Source: Bacillus horti (GTDB taxonomy: Bacteria > Bacillota > Bacilli > Caldalkalibacillales > JCM-10596). From it: a DNA stretch of 64,000 bases. Position numbers and translations under genes: made by a program. This document shows, piece after piece, positions 16,844 to 25,581 of the stretch; position 1 is the first letter of the stretch, and each line of letters begins with the position of its first letter. Under the pieces are notes generated by a model, which did not search any database, was not told where the DNA came from, and saw nothing but the letters and a program-made list of their open reading frames with translations. Location: contig NZ_JAUSTY010000006.1 of assembly GCF_030813115.1 (NCBI RefSeq), positions 186,001-250,000 of the forward strand, in the 5' to 3' direction.

Positions 16844-17914
16844 ATGGATCAATTAAAAAACATTTATAGTCAACAATTTATTCAAGACCTTAGTACTTCA
16901 CTTCAAAATGAGTATCCAGCTTTTCAGGCAAATAAGTTTAAAGAGCTTGTTTTTCAAGAGGACTGGGAAGAACTTGCCTTAAAGCAAAGAATGCGTCGTA
17001 TTACGAATTCCATGTATCAAACGCTCCCTCAGCAGTATGAGGATGCTTTAGATATTTTATATACAGTTGCTCCACAATTCACAGGTCTAGCAGGCATTAT
17101 TTTTCCTGATTATGTAGAGCAGTATGGTTTAGAGCATTGGAATACTTCAATGCATGCCTTAGCTACTTTTACTCCGTACTCAACGTCCGAATATGCCGTT
17201 CGTCCCTTTTTCTTATTGGATCAAGACAAAATGATCGCTCAAATGCTGAAATGGTCGACAAACTCAAATGAACATGTACGACGTTTGGCGAGTGAAGGGA
17301 GTAGACCAAGACTTCCATGGGGGCTTTCCGTTCCAGCACTTAAAGCAGATCCAACACCTCTGATACCGACTTTAGAGCAATTGAAGCAGGATAATTCCCT
17401 ATATGTAAGAAAAAGTGTGGCTAACCATCTGAATGATATCTCAAAGACACATCCAGAAATTGTTTTATCCCTGGCTAATGAGTGGTATGGGGTTCATGAG
17501 TATACAAACTGGATCGTTAAACACGCATGTCGCTCACTTTTAAAACAAGGGGATACACAGGCACTTTCCTTATTTGGCTATGAAAATGGGTCAGCTACAA
17601 TCGAAAACTTCCATTGTGATCAGGATAGAGTAGAGATTGGGGAGTCACTGCACTTTACCTTCGATCTTCATTCTAAGGATCAGATGAAAGCACGGATAGA
17701 ATATGCCATAGATTTTGTCAAAGCCCGTGGACAGAGGCATAGAAAGGTTTTTAAGATTAGCGAGGTAGATTTGCAAAAGAGAGAAATCAAAAGCTATACA
17801 AAAAAGCATTCATTTAAAGATCTAACCACTCGTAAGCACTACATAGGTGGTCACACTCTATCCATCATAGTGAATGGGGAGGTCAAGGAAACGTTTGATT
17901 TTGAATTAATTTAA
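16844..17914 (+). CDS. alkC: AlkC-type alkylpurine DNA glycosylase
   Basis: 356 residues from ATG 16844, favoured because AGGTG lies 9 nt upstream; a GTG at 16832 is an alternative. HEAT-like helical repeats fill residues 1-~235, including HVRRLASEGSRPRLPWG and SLYVRKSVANHLNDISKTHPEIV, both typical of the AlkC/AlkD superfamily. Residues ~240-356 form a beta-sandwich (IEIGESLHFTFDLHS... HTLSIIVNGEVKETFDFEL), the Ig-like domain that separates AlkC from AlkD. AlkC excises 3-methyladenine and cytosine alkyl lesions. A second glycosylase, AlkD-like, lies at 30673. Confidence 0.88.
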   Translation: MDQLKNIYSQQFIQDLSTSLQNEYPAFQANKFKELVFQEDWEELALKQRMRRITNSMYQTLPQQYEDALDILYTVAPQFTGLAGIIFPDYVEQYGLEHWNTSMHALATFTPYSTSEYAVRPFFLLDQDKMIAQMLKWSTNSNEHVRRLASEGSRPRLPWGLSVPALKADPTPLIPTLEQLKQDNSLYVRKSVANHLNDISKTHPEIVLSLANEWYGVHEYTNWIVKHACRSLLKQGDTQALSLFGYENGSATIENFHCDQDRVEIGESLHFTFDLHSKDQMKARIEYAIDFVKARGQRHRKVFKISEVDLQKREIKSYTKKHSFKDLTTRKHYIGGHTLSIIVNGEVKETFDFELI

Positions 17915-18008
17915 ATACACTCTCCTTGTGAGCAGTGAAGGGAGAACACCTGAAAAGCTCATTATCTAGTGAAATTTCTAGTCTTAAGTAGAGAAAGAGA
18001 GGCTAAGA

Positions 18009-18635
18009 ATGTTTATAGAAGAGAAAGCGTTAAGAGAATCATTGATAGGTGAACATATACGGATAGAACCGATGGTAGAGAGTCACATAGAAGGATTATA
18101 TGAAATAGCAAAACATGAAAGCATCTGGAAACATTTATCTAAGGATATACATTCTATTGAAGATATGAAAGCTTTAGTGGGTGAAGCTTTAGGGAATAAA
18201 GCAGCAGGGAGGGAGTTCCCATTCGTTATTTTCTCCACGGATACTAATCAGATCATAGGCAGCACTAGATTCCTAGATATTTCTCAGGCAAATAGGAATT
18301 TAGAGATTGGCTGGACCTGGTATACACCATCTGTCTGGGGGACACAGGCCAATAATGAGTGCAAATACCTATTACTTAAATACTGCTTTGAAACACTAAA
18401 AACCATACGTGTTCAGCTTAAAACAGATCATCTAAATGTACGGTCTCAGAAGGCGATAGAGCGCATAGGAGGAGTGAGAGAAGGCGTATTACGAAACCAT
18501 GTCGTTCGCAAGGATGGAACCTTCCGTCATTCTGTTTACTTTAGTATTATTGAAAATGAATGGCCCTTAGTAAAAAGCCGTTTAGAGCATCTATTAACTC
18601 TCGTAAAGGATCCTACCCAATACGAGAAGCCTTGA
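18009..18635 (+). CDS. GNAT acetyltransferase, RimJ/RimL type
   Basis: 208 residues. IGEHIRIEPMVESHIEGLYEIA opens the fold, NLEIGWTWYTPSVWGTQANNECKYLLLKYCF is the acetyl-CoA-binding part, and SQKAIERIGGVREGVLRNHVV the C-terminal motif B. The TWYxPxxWGTxxNxECK signature marks a common Bacillus subgroup of unknown substrate. The ribosome site is weak (AGAGAGGC). Not clearly in an operon. Confidence 0.87.
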   Translation: MFIEEKALRESLIGEHIRIEPMVESHIEGLYEIAKHESIWKHLSKDIHSIEDMKALVGEALGNKAAGREFPFVIFSTDTNQIIGSTRFLDISQANRNLEIGWTWYTPSVWGTQANNECKYLLLKYCFETLKTIRVQLKTDHLNVRSQKAIERIGGVREGVLRNHVVRKDGTFRHSVYFSIIENEWPLVKSRLEHLLTLVKDPTQYEKP

Positions 18636-18720
18636 GTCTATTTGTTCATTTTAGAAGGAAATATACGTAGAGTGTGTGCTAGAAAATGATCTTACGGTAA
18701 ATACAAAGGAGGTCTAACAA

Positions 18721-19170
18721 ATGGAGTTTAGAAAAGCGACTAAAAGGGACTTGAACGAAATTGTACGTATGCTTGCAGATGATGAGCTAGGAGCCAAGCG
18801 TGAAAAATATGAAGAGCCTTTACCAGAGGCATATTATCATGCTTTTACTGCGATTGAAGAACAAGTGGGGAACCAAATTATTTTAGCTGTGGAAGGCGAA
18901 AGCATACTAGGGTGTTTACAATTAACTATCATTCCCGGTTTAGCTAGACAAGGAATGAAACGTGCACAGATCGAGGGAGTTCGTGTTGATAAAGAACACA
19001 GGGGTAAAAAAGTTGGTGAGACCTTGTTTAAAAAGGCAATTGAACTAGCAAAATCCGAAGGCTGTGGTTTAGTCCAGTTAACTACAAATAAAGCTCGTAC
19101 AGATGCCCATCGCTTTTATGATAAGTTAGGCTTTACTTCTAGCCATGAAGGGATGAAATTAAACCTATAA
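18721..19170 (+). CDS. GNAT N-acetyltransferase
   Basis: 149 residues; AAAGGAGGTCTAACAA precedes the ATG. N-terminus FRKATKRDLNEIVRMLADDELGAKRE, acetyl-CoA site VRVDKEHRGKKVGETLF (RxxGKKVG variant of Q/RxxGxG/A), and final strand AHRFYDKLGFTSSHEGMKL are diagnostic. It resembles GNATs that accept small amines or protein N-termini; substrate unknown. Confidence 0.88.
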   Translation: MEFRKATKRDLNEIVRMLADDELGAKREKYEEPLPEAYYHAFTAIEEQVGNQIILAVEGESILGCLQLTIIPGLARQGMKRAQIEGVRVDKEHRGKKVGETLFKKAIELAKSEGCGLVQLTTNKARTDAHRFYDKLGFTSSHEGMKLNL

Positions 19171-19294
19171 ACTGAACTATATTCTGATCAAGAATGGGCT
19201 TTTTCTGGCATAAAATAGATATAGTCATTCTTTCTCTTGTGAACAGTACTCCTAATATGAGTTAATATAAGTGTCGGACCGATAGAAATTGCTG

Positions 19295-19390
19295 AAAGGA
19301 GGCTGATTAATTTGATCAAGCAAAACGAGGTGTTTTCCGCTTAGTCGGAAAACCTTACAAAATGAGGTCGCTAAGCGGCCTCATTTATTA
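19295..19390 (+). promoter_or_regulatory. Attenuator-like element: leader peptide plus two competing hairpins
   Basis: AAAGGAGG (19295-19302) precedes a 10-codon frame from TTG 19312 to TAG 19344 (MIKQNEVFSA). The leader's end forms hairpin 1 (GTTTTCCG 19332-19339 with CGGAAAAC 19346-19353). Hairpin 2 is a strong stem (AATGAGGTCGC 19361-19371, GCGGCCTCATT 19375-19385). CCGCTTAG (19337-19344) in hairpin 1 is exactly complementary to CTAAGCGG (19371-19378) in hairpin 2, so the two folds exclude an alternative pairing, as in translation-controlled attenuators. No recognisable gene follows for 390 bp and the U tract is poor; it may instead be a small RNA or a mobile-element remnant. Confidence 0.4.
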
Positions 19391-19781
19391 GTTTAAGCCA
19401 ACTTTTTCATGCAAAATATGTGAATGAATACGTTCCTTCATTCATAAATACTGTAAAAATGATTTTTAAATAGAACAATATCGGGGGAGATAAGTATGAC
19501 CTATATCAAATACACTGGACTAATTCTAAAAGGGTAGCGCCTATTCGTCCAAAAACTGCGTGTTTCCTTCATAAGTGAGGATAAAACAAGTATGTCAAAA
19601 GATGCGCCTAACCGTACGACCTTCCACTAAGCGATCTATGGATGTTTGAATACACTTTTTATTTTTAAAATACACTATCATTTCCAAAAAATCAATTATA
19701 ATAGAAGAAACAGTAGTCTTATAATGATTGGCTTGATAGGTTAGGCTACTTTATTATGACAACGAAAGGAGACGATTAAGA
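19391..19781. other. Gene-free stretch with short broken frames
   Basis: No gene recognised. GGGGGAGATAAGT precedes an ATG at 19498 that runs only 13 codons (MTYIKYTGLILKG) before TAG, possibly the start of a broken gene. Nothing else could be supported. Confidence 0.3.
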
Positions 19782-19880
19782 ATGAACAATACACAGACGG
19801 ACCTATATGTACACCTAAATAAGGAGGACGTCATTTGCAATATAAAAACGGGAAAGAGGTGTTTCCCCCAAGCTTGCTAA
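19782..19880 (+). other. Possible 32-codon upstream ORF overlapping the CD3324-family gene
   Basis: AAAGGAG, 9 nt spacing, ATG at 19782, then MNNTQTDLYVHLNKEDVI and a stop at 19880, inside the next gene in another frame. It could couple translation of the downstream gene, or be a fortuitous frame. Confidence 0.3.
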
Positions 19881-20125
19881 ATGAGCTTCAACAATACATT
19901 CAAGGAGAGCTCATCTATATCCCCAAGAAAAAGCAGCATAGAGCAGGTTGGGGTGAAATGAACGGTACACGACAGTACATGACTCGAAGAAACCAAGAGA
20001 TTTATGAATTATACAGGGAAGGCTGTTCCTTTGAAAAATTAGAGCAAAAATTCAGCCTATCCAAAGATACGATTCGTAAAATCATTTATAAAACACGTGG
20101 AGAATATAATCAAATTAAAAGTTAG
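19835..20125 (+). CDS. CD3324-family HTH protein
   Basis: 96 residues from a TTG start with TAAGGAGGACGTCAT upstream. QYKNGKEVFPPSLLNELQQYIQGELIYIPKKKQHRAGWG is the family opening, and RNQEIYELYREGCSFEKLEQKFSLSKDTIRKIIYKTR is a C-terminal helix-turn-helix. These small proteins are widespread in Firmicutes; a DNA-binding role is likely but undemonstrated. The GNAT gene starts 56 bp downstream in the same direction. Confidence 0.85.
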   Translation: MQYKNGKEVFPPSLLNELQQYIQGELIYIPKKKQHRAGWGEMNGTRQYMTRRNQEIYELYREGCSFEKLEQKFSLSKDTIRKIIYKTRGEYNQIKS

Positions 20126-20180
20126 AACCTCTATACTTCTGGCATGACATTCAGAAAGTATATAGTTAGGAGGTAGACGA

Positions 20181-20672
20181 GTGATTATCAGAGAAGCTAA
20201 AGCAGAGGATTGGGCTACAATCTGGCTCTTTTTCCACCAAATTGTAAAAGCGCAAGAGACCTTCGCCTTTGAGCCAGATCTAAATGAAGAGGATGCTCGG
20301 GCTCTATGGATGGTTAAACCTCCCGGTCTTACGGTGGTGGCTATGTCTGATGACGGACAATTCATCCTCGGAAGCGCAAGCATGTATCCCAATCGTAGCG
20401 GCCCAGGAGCACACGTCTCAAGCGCAAGCTTCATGGTAGACGAGCAACATTCTGGAAAAGGTGTAGGCAGGGCATTGGTTGAGTATGCGTTAAACTGGGC
20501 CAAGTCACAGGGTTTCAGTGCTATGCAGTTCAATGCAGTTGTAGAATCGAATGTGTATGCCATTCGGTTGTACGAGAACCTAGGGTTTAAGATCGTAGGT
20601 ACTGTACCAGACGCCTTCCGACACCCAAGAGAAGGCTTAGTTAGTCTACACATCATGCATCGAGTACTATGA
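20181..20672 (+). CDS. GNAT N-acetyltransferase
   Basis: 163 residues from GTG 20181 (TAGGAGGTAGACGA upstream). IREAKAEDWATIWLFFHQIVKAQETFAFEPDLNEEDAR resembles phosphinothricin/methionine-sulfone acetyltransferase-like GNATs. SFMVDEQHSGKGVGRALVEYAL holds the acetyl-CoA loop QHSGKGVG. The end NVYAIRLYENLGFKIVGTVPDAFRHPREGLVSLHIMHRVL is typical of this subgroup. Substrate unknown. Ends at a shared bidirectional terminator. Confidence 0.88.
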   Translation: MIIREAKAEDWATIWLFFHQIVKAQETFAFEPDLNEEDARALWMVKPPGLTVVAMSDDGQFILGSASMYPNRSGPGAHVSSASFMVDEQHSGKGVGRALVEYALNWAKSQGFSAMQFNAVVESNVYAIRLYENLGFKIVGTVPDAFRHPREGLVSLHIMHRVL

Positions 20673-20733
20673 AACCAAACTGATGAAGCACCTTATAGAT
20701 TACTAATAGACAAACTGATCTACTTAAATCGTT

Positions 20734-20771
20734 AAAAAGCCTGCTTGATGATTTCCTCAAGCAGGCTTTTT
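20734..20771. terminator. Bidirectional terminator between the GNAT and MFS genes
   Basis: A perfect 15-bp stem (AAAAAGCCTGCTTGA and complement) with an 8-nt loop; A5 on the left, T5 on the right. Confidence 0.9.
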
Positions 20772-21962
20772 ATGAACAGTTTGTTGATATAGCTTTTTAC
20801 TTAGTCGATATATGATGCTCATAAGGAAAGTCATGATCACAGCAAATCCAAACAGTACCCATAACGTAACTTCAACCGGATAGTTATCTAGCAAGCTTCC
20901 CGCTAGTCTTGGTAACAAGGCACCGCCTAATCCTCCCATAGCGATTAACAGACTTGTTGTTCGGTCTTCAAGACCTGGTATTCCAGTGTTAATGACTAAT
21001 AAACCTAGGGCAAAAATACCTCCCATAATAAAACCAGCTAAGAAAATAGTAATAAAGCTAATAATAGTGTTGGGTGACATAGCAAACAGTCCAAGAGTAA
21101 TCATTTGGCCCGTAACAGTGATAAGAAATAGCTTCCATATTCCTATCCGATCCACAATAAAAATCATGATTAAACGTCCCAATGTCATAGCTCCCCAAAA
21201 GACAGTGATACTTAAAGCTAGTGTAGAAGCCGACAAAGTAGATGTCATCGATAAAATAGAAGGTAGGTAGTTAGGAAACGTCATCTCAACACCTACATAA
21301 AGAAAGAAAAATAAGGAGCCAATCCAAAGAAGTGGGATGGACGGCTTAGCATAGCGAACCTTTGGTATGACATCCTCATTGTTTTTTATGTTGACCGGCT
21401 TTTTATTAAGAATGGACTCATATTCTCCAAAGCGCAAAAAGAGCCAAAGCACAAAACCTATCATAACAATAATAGAGACAGCCATAAAAATGCTATTCCA
21501 ATAACCTGTAGCTATAAATACAGCAGCCATGATTGGCACAGTCAATGCACCTATACCGAAAAATAGTTCAGTTAAGACCATTATTGAAGCTTTTTTCTCC
21601 TTAAGTTCGGCAATAATCATACCCGCCAACACCGTTTCAATCATTCCAAACCCTGCTCCACCAAGCGGAACCAGAAGCAAAAGTACGGTCCATGGTAGAA
21701 GTAAAAATAGCCCTAACTGCACAACGGCAAATAGAAAAAGAGCAATGAATAGTGTGGCTTTTCGACCAATTTTTTTTATAATCATTGGAGCAAAAAGAAC
21801 TCCCACCAAAAAACCTAAAAATTGATTCATAATGAGCTGTCCGCCATCACTATAGTCTAGGTTATAATGTTCAATCATCGGCTCCAAAACCGTACCGATA
21901 ATAATGTGTCCGAAGCCTGCCAATAAATAAGCAAAGCATGACATCCAAATCAGTCTTCTCAT
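20757..21962 (-). CDS. MFS transporter (sugar-type)
   Basis: 401 residues with twelve predicted TM segments. Motif-A-like loop MIIKKIGRKATLFIALFLFA between TM2 and TM3, and central loop EYESILNKKPVNIKNNED. TM segments such as LAGFIMGGIFALGLLVIN recall FucP/FHS-like or drug:H+ symporters. It directly follows a ROK regulator gene (start 23014, end 22013) with a 50-bp gap, so the likely substrate is a sugar or sugar derivative sensed by that protein. Its last bases overlap the shared terminator. Confidence 0.87.
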   Translation of the reverse strand: MRRLIWMSCFAYLLAGFGHIIIGTVLEPMIEHYNLDYSDGGQLIMNQFLGFLVGVLFAPMIIKKIGRKATLFIALFLFAVVQLGLFLLLPWTVLLLLVPLGGAGFGMIETVLAGMIIAELKEKKASIMVLTELFFGIGALTVPIMAAVFIATGYWNSIFMAVSIIVMIGFVLWLFLRFGEYESILNKKPVNIKNNEDVIPKVRYAKPSIPLLWIGSLFFFLYVGVEMTFPNYLPSILSMTSTLSASTLALSITVFWGAMTLGRLIMIFIVDRIGIWKLFLITVTGQMITLGLFAMSPNTIISFITIFLAGFIMGGIFALGLLVINTGIPGLEDRTTSLLIAMGGLGGALLPRLAGSLLDNYPVEVTLWVLFGFAVIMTFLMSIIYRLSKKLYQQTVHKKPA

Positions 21963-22012
21963 CAGCTTGATCTCCTTGTTCGTTCATAGTTACGTTTATT
22001 TCATACTTACGT

Positions 22013-23014
22013 TTAATAGAGTATGTCTTCTTCTATTTGTTGTAGGATGCTAGTCTTTACTCCCTTATAAAAATCTAGTTCAAATGAATGCAGAAAAGCC
22101 ATTTCTGGTGTAGATGGCATGTAGTGATTCATTAGATAGGATTGCCATTGCTCCGATAATAGACGATCTGCTATTTTATTTTGATAAATAACAATTTTGT
22201 GAGGGGCCAGGATAACATTTGTAATGTGGGTAATTTGACAAAACACTTGGATGAAATCTTCATCTGATAAAACACTTTTCCAATCGATCTGCAGAGGGAG
22301 GAATTTAATTTCTCCTGCCATCCCATACTGACCTTTTTCAATGTAACCGTTACGGTAGATGGCCATTCCTGGGGGATGATGCTTAGGAAAATATAGTCCA
22401 ACAACCAAATTATCCTGATTCGTCATCTGATGTGTTGAACAATATCCCTTAAGTGCGGCATTGATATCATTCTCCAATAAAATGGGTAATTGATAAGTGT
22501 TCTCTAGATGCTTCAATAGTTGTACACCAATAAGATTTTTATGACTGCTGACGGTAATTTGCCCATCTATAGATTGACCAGGAATCCCTATTCCAATAGC
22601 AGAGATTTTAGGGAACTCGGAAATTACTTTTGTGATGACGTTATCAAACTGCCTATAGTCATAATGAGGCATCACATGCTCCTCTTTAAATATGCGCTCC
22701 CCAAACAAATTGACCACGTGAACTACAAGCATATCTTCACCGTGATTTTCGTTTAAGAGAAGCACAATAGCTAATCGGAAGTTAGGATTATAGGAGTACG
22801 TTAACGCTGGCCTTCCACCACCTGATGGTACAATCTTGTCTTCCTTTACTTCGCCAGTCTCAAGGAGTTCTGCTAGAAGAGAGTTAACAGTAACTACGCT
22901 TAAGCCTGTGTTCTGAGATAAAATAGCCTTGGTAGCAGTCCCTATTCTTTTAAGCTCCTTACGCAGATGATTTAAATTCTGCTTTTTAATTACTTTACCA
23001 TTTGCTTTTTCCAT
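22013..23014 (-). CDS. ROK-family transcriptional regulator
   Basis: 333 residues; GAGGGGATTGGT precedes the ATG. N-terminal winged helix (KNLNHLRKELKRIGTATKAILSQNTGLSVVTVNSLLAELLETGEV). The ROK domain follows: GIGIPG in place of the usual DLGGTK-type phosphate site, ILLENDINAALKGY, and GEIKF. The usual GhGE zinc/Cys cluster (CxCGxxGC) is absent, as in many XylR/NagC-like repressors. Probably senses a sugar and represses the MFS gene downstream. Confidence 0.87.
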   Translation of the reverse strand: MEKANGKVIKKQNLNHLRKELKRIGTATKAILSQNTGLSVVTVNSLLAELLETGEVKEDKIVPSGGGRPALTYSYNPNFRLAIVLLLNENHGEDMLVVHVVNLFGERIFKEEHVMPHYDYRQFDNVITKVISEFPKISAIGIGIPGQSIDGQITVSSHKNLIGVQLLKHLENTYQLPILLENDINAALKGYCSTHQMTNQDNLVVGLYFPKHHPPGMAIYRNGYIEKGQYGMAGEIKFLPLQIDWKSVLSDEDFIQVFCQITHITNVILAPHKIVIYQNKIADRLLSEQWQSYLMNHYMPSTPEMAFLHSFELDFYKGVKTSILQQIEEDILY

Positions 23015-23282
23015 ACCAATCCCCTCAATATTAAATTCACTTAATAAAATCCACTTAATAAAGTTACTTTAATAAGTATGCAGTTAAAAGAGAAAAAAAT
23101 CAATATAAATGTACGATTTCGTGTAAAGCTGTAGCTTATTGGAGTATGCAGGAAGGAATAGTCGAGCTTGCTTTGGAACCCAGAACCAATAATATGCTTC
23201 CAGTGTTGTTTCGCCACGTACAACAGAAAACTTATGCTTTCCTAATGGTATAATAAATAAAAAGTTAGGAGCTGAGTGTGCG

Positions 23283-24536
23283 ATGATTAAAGGGAAATAT
23301 GAGCTTGTTAGTGAAGAACAGTTGAAAAAATATGCAGAGCTTGCTGTACGGGTGGGTGTAAATGTGCAAAAGAATCAATTAGTGATTATTCATAGTGACA
23401 TAGAAAATGTTACGTTTGCACGCCTAATCCAAACAGCAGCTTATAATGCGGGAGCTTCAAATGTGGTTATGGATTGGACGGATGAACAGTCTACCAAAGA
23501 ATTTTATTTACATGCAGCAGATGATGCCATCGATCACTTTCCCGACTGGCAAGCTGCACGCTTTAAGGAGTGGGACGATGCGGGTGCTGCTTACATCCGT
23601 ATTATTTCTGAAAACTTGGATGTCTTTAAGGAGGTTTCCCCAGAACGGATGAGCCGCTTCCAAAAGGCCTCTCGCACCAAGTTGAAGGCTTATTACGCAA
23701 AGACTAGATCCCACGAGGTACGCTGGTGTCTTCTAGCTGTCCCGTCCTTTGCATGGGCATCTAAAGTATTTCTCCACTTAAGTACAGAAGACGCTTTGCA
23801 ATCATTATGGCAATTAATCTTACAAGGAGCTCGGGCAGATGGAAAAAATCCTATAAAAGACTGGGAAAATCATGACAGAGCCTTCGAGTCCCGGAAAAAA
23901 ATCCTAAACGACAGCCAGTTTGAAGCCCTGCATTTTACGAATAGCCGAGGAACTGATTTATTAGTCGGCATGCCTAAAAATCACCTCTATATCGGCGGGG
24001 GAGTTATAGATAAAAAGGGAATACCGTTCTTTCCGAACATTCCCACGGAGGAAATATTTTCCGCTCCCCATAAAAATAAGGTAAATGGCAAACTAGTAGC
24101 CACTAAACCGCTTATCTATGGGGGAAGTGTCATCGATGATTTTTACCTAACCTTTAAAGATGGACGGATTACTGACTATTATGCCGCCACTGGGCAAGAA
24201 GCGTTACAAAGTCTCATCGAAACAGATGAAGGTTCAAATTATCTAGGTGAAATTGCCTTGGTCTCTAACAATTCTCCTCTTTCTCAGGCAGATACTCTCT
24301 TTTACAACACCTTGTTTGATGAAAATACGGCCTGCCATATTGGAATCGGAAACGCCTCCCCTTCTAACCTTCAAAATGGTAGCAACCTATCGGAGGAAGA
24401 GTTGAAAGAAGCTGGCCTTAATACTTCACTCCTGTTAGTCAATGTGACCTTTGGTACCAAAGATATGAAAGTAGTAGGTATTAAAGAAGATAGAACTGAA
24501 GTCCTGTTAATGAAAGATGGGGATTTCCAATTCTAA
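23283..24536 (+). CDS. M29-family aminopeptidase
   Basis: 417 residues, close to the ~410 of AmpS/AmpT/PepS. LKKYAELAVRVGVNVQKNQLVIIHSDIENVTFARLIQTAAYNAGA is the family N-terminal domain. The C-terminal metal domain holds FFPNIPTEEIFSAPHK (Glu ligand), GSNYLGEIALVSNNSPLS (Glu ligand) and the final His/Asp ligands in ENTACHIGIG and TFGTKDMKVVG. A two-metal cytoplasmic exopeptidase. Divergent from the ROK gene with 268 bp between. Confidence 0.92.
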   Translation: MIKGKYELVSEEQLKKYAELAVRVGVNVQKNQLVIIHSDIENVTFARLIQTAAYNAGASNVVMDWTDEQSTKEFYLHAADDAIDHFPDWQAARFKEWDDAGAAYIRIISENLDVFKEVSPERMSRFQKASRTKLKAYYAKTRSHEVRWCLLAVPSFAWASKVFLHLSTEDALQSLWQLILQGARADGKNPIKDWENHDRAFESRKKILNDSQFEALHFTNSRGTDLLVGMPKNHLYIGGGVIDKKGIPFFPNIPTEEIFSAPHKNKVNGKLVATKPLIYGGSVIDDFYLTFKDGRITDYYAATGQEALQSLIETDEGSNYLGEIALVSNNSPLSQADTLFYNTLFDENTACHIGIGNASPSNLQNGSNLSEEELKEAGLNTSLLLVNVTFGTKDMKVVGIKEDRTEVLLMKDGDFQF

Positions 24537-24765
24537 TTTGGCTACTCCTTAATAACAGAGGAAGCTGATTTCTGACAGCTTATACTTAGTTCTATTCATT
24601 TTAAATCCCTCATAAAAACATTTATTTATACAGGCGTTCGAGTGAGTTAGTTAGTCAATATATTTATTGTAATTAAAGGTGAAATGATCATTGATTTCCG
24701 AGATGATCAGGATGTTTGGATTTAAATCGCGTTAAGAAAAACTCAAATTGAAGGGAAGAGGAAAT

Positions 24766-25383
24766 ATGGGGTCAAGGATGATGCATTTGATTATTGCTAA
24801 TCGAATAGCAGAACGTTTATCGATCGAAGATAGAACCGCATTTTTATTTGGAAGCATTGCTCCAGATGCTGTTTCAACAAAAGATATATCCCATTTCTTT
24901 AAGGGAGACGTACAAGATTATACAAGATACATAGATTATAAAGGATTTTTGGAAAGGTACAGCTCACATGCAAATGACCTTTTTATATTGGGTTATTATA
25001 CCCATTTAATTGCTGATGATATATGGCTAAAAGGATTTTATCTTCCTTGGTTAAGAAACAGACTGGAAGCAGATAAAGGCCTTCTAGAGGTATACCACAA
25101 TGATTTTCGATTGCTAAATGGAATGCTTTTAAAATACTACGGATGTACAGATGAATTGAAAAATCAACTTAGTTTTAAGCCTGAAATTCTTGATATACAT
25201 GAGGTTTCAGCCAATAATGTTGAACGGTTTATCCCTTATGTGCTAGGAGATTTAGAATATAACAAGCAAGACATAGATGCGAAGCTCAACGTTTTTACAT
25301 TAAATCAGATCATTGGCTATATAGAGACTTCAATTGATATAGGGCTATTGAATATGAACAAAATTTTACATAATAAAAAATAG
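24766..25383 (+). CDS. Zinc-dependent phospholipase C/S1-P1-like domain protein
   Basis: 205 residues from ATG 24766, which has GGGAAGAGG upstream; an earlier TTG at 24748 has no site. The opening MMHLIIANRIAERL, then FLFGSIAPDAV, and FILGYYTHLIADDIW supply the His/Asp metal ligands of the zinc-dependent phospholipase C family (PF00882-like). No signal peptide, so it acts in the cytoplasm or is a non-secreted relative. Biological role unknown. Confidence 0.75.
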   Translation: MGSRMMHLIIANRIAERLSIEDRTAFLFGSIAPDAVSTKDISHFFKGDVQDYTRYIDYKGFLERYSSHANDLFILGYYTHLIADDIWLKGFYLPWLRNRLEADKGLLEVYHNDFRLLNGMLLKYYGCTDELKNQLSFKPEILDIHEVSANNVERFIPYVLGDLEYNKQDIDAKLNVFTLNQIIGYIETSIDIGLLNMNKILHNKK

Positions 25384-25396
25384 CAACATCTTAACT

Positions 25397-25581
25397 ATGG
25401 AACAATATAAACTATCAAACCATGAATTTGGCCGAGTATTTTTAGGCCACTTTATGGTTCTCTAGACGATGAAAAGCTCAATCATATAACTCAAAAAAAT
25501 ATGGCAGCTGTCAATTGGATAGTAGATACGCTGGATTGGTCGGGGATATCCGCGCAAGAAATCATAGAACCTCACATTTGA
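25397..25581 (+). pseudogene. Small frameshifted gene
   Basis: ATG at 25397 reads MEQYKLSNHEFGRVF and meets a stop 22 codons on. Adding one T to the T5 run near 25440 joins this to a second frame (RPLYGSLDDEKLNHITQKN ... EEIIEPHI-like ending) that stops at 25581. The join gives a coherent ~61-residue protein, so a one-base deletion in the T run is the simplest view. No family recognised. The 3' end overlaps the end of the opposite-strand acetolactate-synthase-like gene. Confidence 0.5.

Noticed and set aside
20057-20656. A 199-codon - strand frame.
   Set aside because: It lies opposite a clear GNAT gene with family motifs, and it has no ribosome site and no recognisable sequence.
24562-24581. 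Small stem AAGCTG/CAGCTT after the M29 aminopeptidase.
   Set aside because: Only six pairs and weak T run.
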